From Pavlovales sp. CCMP2436 (lineage: Eukaryota; Haptophyta; Pavlovophyceae; Pavlovales): a DNA stretch of 18,782 bases. The notes under the pieces were generated by a model. That model saw nothing but the letters and a program-made list of their open reading frames with translations, was not told the origin of the DNA and ran no database searches. Position numbers and translations under genes: made by a program. The stretch's first letter is position 1; each line of letters starts with the position of its first letter. The stretch is taken from NCBI GenBank assembly GCA_026770615.1, contig MU631367.1, forward strand, positions 126,637 to 145,418. Direction: 5' to 3'. Of the stretch, positions 1-9,400 are shown piece by piece.

Positions 1-98
1 TTCGGTCAGCGCAGCCGCGCGAGCTGCACCCCGCCGCGCACGCCCCGCTCCTCCGCGCGCACACGCCGCCAGCTCATCCCCCCCCCCCCTCCACACAG

Positions 99-2497
99 CA
101 ACGGAGTGGGCCGAGCTCACCACGCTCGCGCTGGCGTCCACATGCTGCGACCAAAAGACGCGCCATCTCGTCTTCGAGTGGCTCCGGGCGCTGGGCACGC
201 GGGCCCTGCGCTGGGCTGCGCGCTGGACGTGGGAGCACCTCACGCTGGACGAGCACTCCACACAGCGCGCCGAGGCGATCCACAGCGCGCTCTGCAACAT
301 CATCAGTGCCTCGGACAAGCTAGCCAAGCTTCTCGAGAAACTCATTGAGTTCGAGTCGAACCGCTTCATGCGCAAGTTTATTGCGGCGCACCGCCGCGTT
401 CTCGTGCAGGTGAGAGCTGCACCGCCCCGCGCCCACCCCCACCATCGCCCACACGCGGACCTGCACTCACACTCTCTGCCCCGCACCTCCCACGTAGGAC
501 GCCGCTTACGTCAGTATCGTGGTGCGTGACCAGCTCGCAAAGATCCTCGTACCCAAGGTGCGCGCTAGCCTTTTTTTTTTTTTTTTAGAGACATAATCAT
601 ATTCATAATAGTCTCAGTCTTGTTTTCAGAAATAATGAAATTTTAGTGTTACTATTATTTCTATAGTAACAAAACAAAACAAAATCACCATGCCCCGATC
701 ATCATTTCATCCTATTGTTGATAGCAAATCACCCGTGCTATTGTTAATAAGAATAATAGCAATACTAAAATTATAGTAGTAGTGGTAGTATTGTAGTATT
801 ATGAATACTAATACTAATGATAGGTGTAGGTATAGTTATTATCATTGTAATTGTAATACAATGCAATGCAATGCAAATGATATTAGTAATAATATTGCTT
901 ATTTGTCAAAGTTTATTTTTTACTAGAATCATAATAATAGTCTATGTCATATTTGCAGAAATAAAAATCTTGTTATAATTGAAAATAAAAAAATTCTCAA
1001 GCCAATATCATGATCTCTTCCTACTGCTCAAAATTTGTAATTCACCCGGGCTATTTGTAGCATAAGAAAGGCATCAGTAATAGTAGTAATATTAATAGAT
1101 GCAGCAATACTAATTTAATTGTAATACTAATATTACTACTACTGCTACATTACATTTCGCAATGTTCCCTATTGATATTATTAGTACTTTTATTGGTCAT
1201 ACTGATCGTTAGTTTAGATCCCAAGATTGCCCCTAAAATATATGTATACCCCACTTCGGCGTAGCGCGTAGGAGCCTGCGTCAGAGCGCTTAGATCAGCC
1301 TGACTTGAACTTGAAACGTACCGCCAGCCCGAACCCCCCTACATTAATATATATATGAACTCACACTAGTACTAATGTTACATCCCATTAGGCGCTCGAG
1401 CGTGTCCACAAGCAGGCGTCGCTCGCTCCGTTCTACAAGATCGAGCGGATCTCAGATGATGACGATGTGCCCATCTCGCAGGTGCGAGTACCGCGTGACG
1501 TATGTCGCCCCGCCGCAGGCTGCCCCGCAGGCGGTGGGCTCGTCTAGCGCGGAGGGGAGGAAGGCTGGCGCGGCTGTGGGCTCTGGGCCATTGCCAGGTG
1601 TGCTGGATCCGGTTGACAACGCCGTGCTTCTTGCCGACCATGGGCCCAACCAGCAGTGGTGCAGCGTCACGCACGTCGCGTCGCTCCGCAAATGGTATAG
1701 ACCCCCCCCCGGCACACACACGCACGCCTCCCCCCCACCTACTAACACACACCCCCACCCCTCCCACCCCTCCCCCCTCACAGCACGTGCCAGCAGCCTA
1801 ACTGCTCGGGCCTCCCATGTCGCCACCAGCTGGCGATCTGGAACTACCTCTTGGCGACACACGACATGTCCGAGATCCACTCTCTCGCGTTCAACATCAA
1901 GGACACCATCACGCCCGTGTGGCTGAAGGAGTCGCACGACGTGCTCGCGGTTGATGCAGCCGTCCGGCAGCAGCAGCGCGACATCTTCCATGCCAACCTG
2001 GCGGGCCGCAGGCACGGACAAGGCGCACGCGACGTCTTCACCCGCTCGGAGCTCGGGCAATTTCGCCCCATCGCCGAGTTGTACGCGGGCAGCGAGAAGA
2101 CCATCAACCTCCTCGTCGCTCACATGCTCAAATTCAAACAGCTCGCCCCAAAAGGTACGCACGGCTCTGCTCCCAGCGCGCGTGGCTCTGCTCCCAGCCC
2201 GGCCTCGCGCTCGCGCTTGTTTTGACAATGACGCTGATCTCGCTCACCCGACGCGCCTGCATGTGCCTTGCGGTGCAGGTGCGTCGAAGTGCGCCAAAAA
2301 GGCCGTTGCAACTGCGCAGGTGGTCGTTGAGGAGGAGGAGGAGGAGGCTGCGCACGCGGAGGCCGTGGGCGGGGCCGGACCTTCGGGGGAAGCACGACCC
2401 GCCCCCGCAGGCTCGCACCATTTTGAACCCGACGCACAAGCCTAAGCCCGGGAAGGTGGCGCAGGCTCGCAGGAAGGGCGCTCACGGGAAGGGCTGA
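99..2497 (+). CDS. Mutator-like (MULE) transposase, 3' exons, 5' end outside window
   Basis: C-terminal half of a Mutator-type transposase. Proposed exons are 99-409, 498-557, 1392-1481, 1519-1694, 1784-2154, 2279-2364 and 2411-2497, all GT-AG and in phase, ending at TGA. The first exon has the helical block that follows the DDE core in MULEs, around the T-Q-R-A-E-A-I-H motif. Exons 4 and 5 join to form a SWIM finger, CTCQQPNCSGLPCRHQLA. The end has a poly-Glu stretch and a basic tail beginning ILNPTHKPKPG. Two introns, 1482-1518 (37 nt) and 2365-2410 (46 nt), are extremely short; they may be real or may mark frameshifts in a decaying copy. If the last intron is unspliced the protein ends at a TAA at 2443. 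The N-terminus and first catalytic residues lie left of the window. The family call is firm; intactness is not. Confidence 0.72.
558..1391 (+). other. AT-rich intron of the MULE transposase gene with internal diverged duplication
   Basis: No coding potential seen. It opens with 16 T residues at 571-586, then becomes strongly AT-rich, unlike the GC-rich exons on both sides. Two blocks of about 200 bp, near 590-790 and 930-1110, share ordered matching words (AATAGTCT, GCAGAAATAA, ATCACCCG/TTCACCCG, then GCTATT), which indicates an old tandem duplication with a period of roughly 345 bp. A copy of dispersed repeat family C occupies 1233-1348 on the minus strand. Confidence 0.6.
1233..1348 (-). 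repeat. Dispersed repeat family C, copy 1 (inverted)
   Basis: Read on the minus strand it contains in order GGCTGGCGG, TTTCAAGTTCAAGTCA, GCTGATCT, GACGCAGGCTCC and ACGCGCTACGCC. The same order occurs on the plus strand at 5222-5341 and 15445-15546. The length is about 110 bp with no ORF, and an AT-rich run with ATATAT lies at one edge, so a short non-autonomous element is likely. Class unknown. Confidence 0.7.
1659..1836 (+). other. SWIM zinc finger of the MULE transposase, split by an intron
   Basis: The SWIM signature C-x-C...C-x-H is made only after removing 1695-1783. The TGC codon is split as TG|C across the junction and gives K-C-T-C-Q-Q-P-N-C-S-G-L-P-C-R-H. SWIM fingers sit after the DDE domain in MULE and FAR1/FHY3-type proteins. 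The intron has a C-rich tract and ends CTCACAG. That the motif appears exactly on splicing is good evidence for the junction. Confidence 0.75.
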
Positions 2498-2693
2498 TGT
2501 GCGGATACGCCGGCCGCACTTACGTGTCCTGGGGACTGGGTGTGCTAGTTGTAGTTAGCGGCTAGTTAAAGTGTTACTTAAGTGAACTTAGTCTTAGGAT
2601 ACACGTGTCAAAACCACATATATATAGGGATCTCAGACCTGGCCCACGCCACTGACGTCATATATAACTATATAGACAAGAGCCAAGTACGCG
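2498..2693. other. Spacer between convergent MULE pieces; no gene seen
   Basis: The spacer lies between the TGA of the plus-strand transposase and the end of the minus-strand MULE fragment. It has several stop codons in all frames and a short TATATATA run near 2620. I see no gene, RNA gene or clear terminal inverted repeat in it. Confidence 0.4.
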
Positions 2694-3416
2694 TCACGCC
2701 GCCGGACTAGTGTGTAGACACGAGCTTCGTCGCCCTGCTGAACGAGCAGTAGAGGTAGCCCCTGTGCCTGTGGCCGGCTTGACGAGCTTGAAGCCCTTGC
2801 TCGACGCCCAATGTTGCAGCGCGGCTCGTGCATGCTCGAACGACTCCCACGGACCCACCGGCAGGTCGTCGGGGCGGTCGACCACCATGCGAAACAGCGC
2901 GTCGACCACCTCGAATGAGCAGCACACATCCGCGGGCACCGGGGGCACCTCAGCCGGAGCAGCAGCCGGAGCAGCAGCCGGAGCCGGCGTCGTGCGCTGC
3001 GGAGCCGGCTCGAGCGACGCGCGGAGCGGCGACGGCACGAGCGACAGTCCTCCGCCCGGCGAGCGGGGGCGCAGCGTGTCGAGACGCTGCGAGCTGTGCG
3101 GAGCCGGCTCGAGCGATGAGTGGCTCGGCGACGGCACGGGCGGCAGTCCTCCGCCCGGCGAGCGGGGTCGCAGCGTGCTGTGGCGCGGTGAGCTGTGCGG
3201 CGACGGAGCGAGCGTCGAGCGGAGCGGCGACGCCGCCGGCGAGTTGAGCAGCGACGGAGCGAGCGACGAGCGGCGCGGCGACGCCGCCGGCGAGGCCACG
3301 CGCGACAGCGCCGGGCGGTGCGGCGAGGGGAGCGCCTCGGTGGGCGGCTGCGATGAGGGCGCGCCGCGCGCCGCCGCCGCCGGCCCGCTCCTGCCGAGGC
3401 CCAAGAACGCGAACAT
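2694..3416 (-). pseudogene. N-terminal MULE/FAR1-like fragment, frameshifted
   Basis: The minus-strand reading frame from ATG at 3416 begins MFAFLGLGRSG and runs through a low-complexity Ser/Pro/Arg region with a repeated TLRPRSPGGGL block. It reaches a conserved-looking stretch, WESFEHARAALQHWASSKGF, which matches the N-terminal 'F-x-S-x-x-x-A-x-x-A-x-x-x-W-A-x-x-x-G-F' pattern of MuDR/FAR1 DNA-binding domains. The expected continuation, GYLYCSFSRATK, is in another frame about 2745-2785, so one indel separates the two halves. It then hits a stop. No SWIM or DDE part follows on this strand. It is probably a broken 5' piece of another MULE. The plus-strand ORF covering 2710-3531 is its shadow. 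Confidence 0.5.
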
Positions 3417-3538
3417 CGCGTTGCGCTCGCTCTGCGCAGCGCTCTGCCAAGTGCGGGCGCAGCGCTGCCAAGTGCGAGGCCTGCGACGGGCTCCGAGTAA
3501 CACGCTGGCACGGAGACGGAATCCGAATTAGACCGTCT

Positions 3539-3580
3539 CGAGCCCGTATTCCGAGACTGACTCGGAATTAGACGGGCTCG
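3539..3580. repeat. Perfect two-step hairpin between divergent reading frames
   Basis: CGAGCCCGT at 3539-3547 pairs with ACGGGCTCG at 3572-3580, and ATTCCGAG at 3548-3555 pairs with CTCGGAAT at 3561-3568. This gives 17 paired bases with a 5-base loop and a 3-base bulge. It lies between the minus-strand MULE fragment start and the helicase start, so it could be a regulatory structure or a transposon end. Function unknown. Confidence 0.65.
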
Positions 3581-3728
3581 CATTACGGGAGCCGCCTGCG
3601 CCGGCCGACTGAGCCCTGCTGAGCCTCCAAGCCTCACCAAGCCCGCAAGGGGTGGAGGGGGTGTGGAGCACCAAGACTGAGACTGCAGCTTAGGTAATCA
3701 GCCTGCACGCCTGTAGGACGGACGGGCG

Positions 3729-4467
3729 ATGCGGCGCGTCGACGGTGCGGACGGGAGGGACCCGGCGCCGGCAAGGCACATCCGCCGTACGGCCAAGAGC
3801 CGTGCCCGCTCGCCCGCTGCCGCCGAGGGCGCGCCGGCGGTAGACCCGGCCCACAAGCGCGCCAAGAGAAAGGCCGCGGCGGACGATCCGCCCGAGCTCT
3901 CGCCCGAACTGCTCGCGCTCGAGCAACTGCTGCGCCCGCTGCTCGCTCTCAACGCGATTTTCGCCTCGCGCGACATGCCCTTGACAGCCGCAAGGTTGGG
4001 CTCGGCGCTCGCGCCCATGGGCATCTCGATCTCCGAGCGCCAGATGCGCTCGCTCGCGGCAGTATGCCCAGAGTTTTTTGCGCTGCTCGTGCTCGACGAA
4101 GCGGCGGCCTTCGCGGATGGCGACCCGATCAGTATGGCCGTCACGATGGCGGCCTCCGAGCCCGCTCGCCACTCGCTCTGTCTGCTCATTCGGCTGAGCG
4201 GGAAGGCAGTGCCCTCTGGAGTTGTCTCCGAGCGCTGCCACAAAAAGTTCGTCGCGGCCCTCTTTGCCTGCGCGCGCGCAGGCGGTGTCATGCCGCTCGC
4301 GCCGTTGCCGCCCGAGCTGCTTTTGCTGCGTGCTGCGAAGAAGATTGGCGCCGACGAGCAGCAGGCGCAGCACCCTCAGCCACCACCGCCGCAGCCGCAA
4401 CAGACGAAGTCGCAGCCGCCAGCGATGGGCGCGAACGAACCGGCAGGCAGTGGGACGCAGGCGGACG
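3729..4467 (+). CDS. HRQ1: HRQ1 exon 1 (N-terminal domain); 3' boundary uncertain
   Basis: Encodes a basic leader with KRAKRK (43-48, possible nuclear signal) and then the segment [20 protein letters not shown] onward, matching the 'LN-x-V-F-x-F...L...G..LT...L..I..L.P' pattern of the Hrq1 N-terminal domain. It also has SERCHKKF and PLPPELLLL. The reading frame stays open to CAG|GTTTTTTTTT at 4583, but that donor (phase 0) does not fit exon 2, which needs phase 1. GACG|GTAGCT at 4467 fits; phase-1 sites at 4449, 4500 and 4551 are alternatives. A missed small exon would also solve it. Confidence 0.6.
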
Positions 4468-5688
4468 GTAGCTACTCCGGCGCAGCAGAGGGCCCAGCCA
4501 GTGCTGCGCTGTACGCGCCTCCGCCATTCTCTCCTCTTCGAACGACAGACCGTGCGAGCCATGCGGCGCAGGCAAACCGGCAGGTTTTTTTTTATTATTG
4601 TTTTCTTATTTCTTCAATTATGCCCTACCCCTACCCGAGTTGCTCTCCAACGAATTTGTGATGATTTATTGCGATCTACCGTACCCTTCCCCTCCTGTCC
4701 TCTGTCCTTAACCCTTGCATACAGTAATAGCATTCAGTTACGACTTCTTCCTCCACCTGCAGTTGAGTATATTTACTGCATGTGAATGTATGGAGACCCT
4801 GGCTGGCTGGCTGGCTGTCTGAGGACTCGAGCTGGTCTGAGCGCTGCGACGCACCTCACTCGCCGCACGCCCTAAATTAGAAATAGCTGTGAAATGTAAA
4901 CAGTTTATAGTCTACTGTTATTTATATCATATGCACCCTTTACCCGCCGCAAGCCTTCCTCCGCGGCGTTGGATGGGGCGCCGGCGGTATTTATATAATA
5001 TGTACCCTTTATTAATCGATTTCATGATTTGTGATTTACTCTACCCTTGCTCCCCCACACCCTGCCAATTCCCCTTGCCTACACTCAAACTTGCTCCTGC
5101 ACATTCTGCTACGACTTCTTCACCCACCCCCAAAAGTTGCTCCTCTCTGCCGCTGTGACTGACATCTGATGTCGATCACGCCTGTGAGTGAACGCCTCCT
5201 GTTGAGCACTGCTAAGCCCTGCTTCTATATATATATAGTAATGAAGGGGGGTTCTGGCTGGCGGTGTTTCAAGTTCAAGTCAAGCTGATCTTAATAGTGC
5301 TCCGACGCAGGCTCCGACGCGCTACGCCAAAGTATGTATATCTACTTTATATGAATGTATGAGGATTCTGGCTGGCTGTCTGACTTGACTGGCTGCGTTC
5401 GATGTGTGCAAGGCCTGCCTGGCATGTCACTTTGGCGGCAAACCTAGAATCAAAACAGTGGGCAGACTTCCCTCAACGAGGCACTCGCAAAATGTGATGA
5501 TCTATTTGTGATTTCCTCTACCCCCCCCCTTTCAAAGTGGGCAAACCTCTCGCCGGACGAGCCACTCACGCGTCGGCTCATCCCGGTGCGCGCGAACCTT
5601 TCGCCGCTGTCGGGTAGGGGCTTGTAAGGCATTCGCGCCTCCTGGCATTTTTTTCAGATATATAATTAATATATACATTATTTAAATG

Positions 5689-5765
<77 letters not shown>

Positions 5766-6395
5766 TTCTGATCATCATCATCATCATCATCATCATACCA
5801 GGCGTGAACCCCATGTCCGGCACAGGCGCTCCTTGCGTAGCTGCCGCTTCGAATCCCGGCGTCTGCACGATTTTAAATCCGGGCGGGACGGCGCGCGCGG
5901 CTTCTGCCCTTCAGCACGCGTTGGGTACAGAGGGGGGTACGGATGGGAACGTTGAGGGGGTTTCTGAGAGGGGCTTGAAGGGAAGTGCCGAGGTGGCGTC
6001 GATGGCGGCGGCGGCAGCAGAGAGGGGAGCGGGGAGCATGCCGGGGGGTGCTGGCAACGAGGGCGGGCTCGGAGAAGACGCACGGCCTGACGCCATCGAC
6101 AATGCGCTAAGGCAGCTGTGCGCTCTTCCGGGCTACTGTGGACAGCTCGTGCACGCGGAGACGTTTCCCGCGCGCCCGCCCCGGGTGAGTCCCTATAAAA
6201 AAAAAAAAAAAAGTTGCAGTCGACACTGACGCGTAATAAATCTTGTTGGACTTGTTGGACTAGGTGCGTGCGTCTTCACGGATATCTTGTGCGTGCACTT
6301 AGGTGCGTGCGCTGGCCTCACGGATATCTCCGCCGACGATCCGCGCATTGGCTGCGCTGCGGATACACGCAGACGCGCTCTGGCTGCACCAGGTC

Positions 6396-6426
<31 letters not shown>

Positions 6427-9400
6427 ATATGGATGCAGGGGAACTCTAGCTGGCGGTCTAGCTGTCTGCGGATTCGAGCTGGCCTGGCTCTGCAACACCC
6501 TTAACCTGACACATACCTTATACACACTATGTCTTCCGGGGGCCACACGCAGCACCGCTTCGTATATGTGATACCAATGCATGACTGATGTGACTGATGT
6601 GACTGACTGATGTGCTCCTTTGTCCTGCACCACACCGAATTACAATATATTGTAATTACATTATATTGTAATTACAATATATTGTAATTGTAATTACAAT
6701 ATACTGTAATTGAATTACAATATATTGCCCTGTGCGTGACCCAATAGAACCAACCCTTCCCCCTGAGTGCAATTTCTAGATTCACATCCGTCAGGGGACG
6801 TAAAAAGAACTTTTATTAAAAGAAAAGCTCCCGGATGTGTCGATCCGGATCCGAGCGTTTAAAAGCACTCGGATCAAGGGGGGACCCTTTCCGAGCCCGC
6901 GGATACCGTCACCCGCCACGAAGGCCGATCAAGCACACTATGTCTGCCTGTGGTCACACATAGCTCCGTCTCCTAGTGTGACCATATACCCCCCCCCCCC
7001 TTGTATAACACTCCGGCGTGTGCGTGTGTGTGTGCGTGGGTGGGGGAGGGGGGGTCTGTAGTCGCGGCTACGACATTCCGCCCAACGCCTCCTCTGCTTA
7101 TTAACACCGCTTAATAATTAAACCTGAAACGGTTTAGCGGAGGTCCTTTAATTCTTAGGTTTTAAATATTGGGGTCTGGCCTATTCACATCAAAGGCGTG
7201 TTTCGGCATGAAGCTCTCAGAACTGCCGAAATTAAAACTGCCTGTCGCAAACTGCCGAGCCACTGAAATCAAAATCACTGAAATGTGCACAACACCCCGG
7301 TGCAAACCCGCGCAGGCAGTGGCGATCGATTTGATATTAAGCGGGCGCACCTGCATAGTGTGCACAAGTACTGCCTCCGGTGCGTAGTTTTTTTTTTTTT
7401 TTTTTTGCACCCCATGCATTTTTTTCTTCAAGACTGCTTCTTTTTACGTCCCCGACTTTCTCTACCTATACAGTGCTGAGTCGGTATATCCTTGCAGTGC
7501 GAGCAATGTAAACAAACGCTCAACTACAACTTTGGACGTTTCTTTTACCCTCCACCCATCCTTTTCTTAGTGTGCTGCTGCTGGCACCCGTTCTTGAAAT
7601 GAACGTCTGTGGTGCGAGTACGAATGTGTAACAACTCGTGACAGCAGACTAATTCGAATCCAGACTGGGCCGAATCCGGGGCAACTGCCAAACAAAGGCA
7701 ATTGCAAACCCTCCCACCCACCCAAAGCGTCAAGCCGAAAAACTCCCATGGTATCTCCTTCTGAGATGCCTGGAGTCTAGCCTAACTAGGATTAGCGAAT
7801 TAGTGATGTAAACATAAGCTTAACTACACACTTTTGATTGTTCACTTTTGATTGTTCACTTTTGATTGTTCACTTTTGATTGTTCACTTTTGATTGTTCA
7901 CTTTTGATTGTTCACTTTTGATTGTTCACTTTTGATTTTGACAGACAGCCAGTGTGTCTGCTGCTCTCCTCCGCACGCTGAGCACTCTTTTCCTTCTGCT
8001 TTTACTTTCATCTTCATCTTTCTTTGTCTTTGTCTTTGTCTTTGTCTTTTTCCTGTGTTCTCTTTAATTGCCTCATATTCCAGGCAAGTTGTTGTGCCGA
8101 TAAATACTTCTGAATTGCACTCACAGGCAAGTCGCTCTGCTACCTGCTTCCCACAATCGAGGCACTTGCGCGACACGGCGTGGCGAGGGCACGAGAGGCG
8201 GCGAGGGCGAGGTGATTTTTAAAAACCTAGACTTACTTGATATGAAGACAGGCAGCAGCGGTCAGCGAATCCAGTGTGTGGACGAGCTCAGCCAGTGATA
8301 GCGAGGTGATTTTTGAACACAAATATGCGTATCATTCTTAACAAAAATGAAGACAAACGGTGAGAGCGAGATGATCTTTTACCCCTTACACATAAGAATT
8401 GTAGTTATAATAAATAGCCACACTATGAAATATCCAATGTAATATAATATTCAATGTAAAAAAGAGAAAGAAGAAGAAGAACGCACACACACATCAAAAT
8501 TATCATCATCTATCTGCCCCCCCCCCTCAATTTCACAGGGCGGCGGAGACAGCGGCGCTTGCCAGTGTCGGCTTGGGTGGACACGACCCGTTCGGCGATA
8601 TTTTACCTGGAAGCCCTTTCGACGGGCTCGCAGCGGATGCGCAGGGCGGGTACAGTGGGGACGCGCAGGGCAGGTACAGTGGGGACGCGCAGGGCAGGTA
8701 CAGTGGGGACACGCAGGGTGGGTTTGAAGGGGACGCGCAGGGCGGGTACAGAGCGGACGCATCGGATACTGTTACGCCGCAGCCTGCCGGGCCGCAGCCA
8801 ACTGCCATCTGGATCTTCCCGACGAAGGCTCTCGCGCAGGATCAGCTGAGATCGCTCCGCGGCGCACTCGCTGCGAGTTTGCTGCCCGGCGCGTTTGCAG
8901 ATACTCTCGTACAGTTTTTTTTTTTTTTTTTTTTTCGCAACGCAGCGTATACAAATAGTCGCTATTTTAATGTTTGATATTATTCTAAGTTTAATTTACC
9001 CTAGACATGTATCATTCCTGCTTATAATAGGTTCATAAATAATATTCACAGGACGGAGACTCCTTGCCCGCTGACCGTGACAGAGTCCGCGAAAGCGCAT
9101 GCGTGGTACTGACCAATCCGGACTCGCTACACGTAAGATCGTACTCCAAAATACCCCCCCCCACCTCCTTGCTGCACGTAAGTGGTATTGATGAGGGGTG
9201 AGGGGGGGGGGAGGGTGTGTTTGGGGGGGAGGGTTGACTCACATACAGGACGTGCTACATGCGCAAAATAATACCAATATCCCAAATAACCCCTCCCCCA
9301 CCTCCCCCCCCCCAATACGAACTTAGGCCATGCTGATGCCGTCGCATGGCCGCTGGAGCAGATTACTCTCTGGACTCAAATTGGTGGTCATCGATGAACT

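Larger units (their letters stand above)
4468..5801 (+). other. HRQ1 intron 1: repeat-filled, no gene seen
   Basis: The first ~116 bp stay open in the exon 1 frame (Ala/Pro/Gln-rich) and may be coding. After that it holds a diverged duplication, with words TTTGTGAT, CTACC and CTACGACTTCTTC at 4657-4760 and again at 5028-5125. It also holds two copies of repeat family B (4785-4832, 5348-5395), one copy of family C (5222-5341), a pair of related ~35 bp blocks at 5458-5492 and 5536-5575, a TA microsatellite and an ATC microsatellite just before the acceptor. Confidence 0.5.
6393..7315 (+). other. HRQ1 intron 3: poly-T, repeats and inverted repeats, no gene
   Basis: 28 T residues at 6396-6423 follow the donor almost directly. 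They are followed by a family B repeat (6424-6480), an AT-rich palindromic array (6637-6728), nested inverted repeats (6783-6875), a run of C at 6990-6999 and a G-rich stretch near 7038-7055. I see no ORF with recognisable content. Confidence 0.5.
7380..8126 (+). other. HRQ1 intron 4: poly-T, repeat family A, 14-bp minisatellite
   Basis: 19 T residues at 7388-7406, a family A repeat at 7613-7771, then a 14-bp minisatellite at 7829-7937 and TTTGTC hexamers near 8021-8050. No coding region seen. Confidence 0.55.

Noticed and set aside
1452..2228. 258-codon minus-strand open frame
   Set aside because: It lies opposite the SWIM transposase exons and crosses their introns; it shows no family motif. 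Antisense frames stay open in GC-rich DNA.
2710..3531. 273-codon plus-strand open frame
   Set aside because: The minus strand over the same bases carries the MuDR/FAR1-like W-A-x-x-x-G-F segment; the plus translation is low complexity only.
5686..5868. Open frames with poly-Tyr/Ile and an eight-His run
   Set aside because: They are translations of TA and ATC microsatellites in an intron.
6525..6590. MSSGG...YVIP reading that mimics a helicase motif I
   Set aside because: It lacks the GK[S/T] lysine, ends in a stop, and exons 4 and 5 supply TSTASGKS in correct phase.
7640..7690. Possible tRNA-derived SINE promoter (ATTCGAATC)
   Set aside because: The B-box-like word is not kept in the second family A copy and no A-box lies at a suitable distance.
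9033..9315. Minus-strand Pro/Gly-rich ORFs
   Set aside because: They come from C and G runs in intron 7 and sit opposite exon 7.
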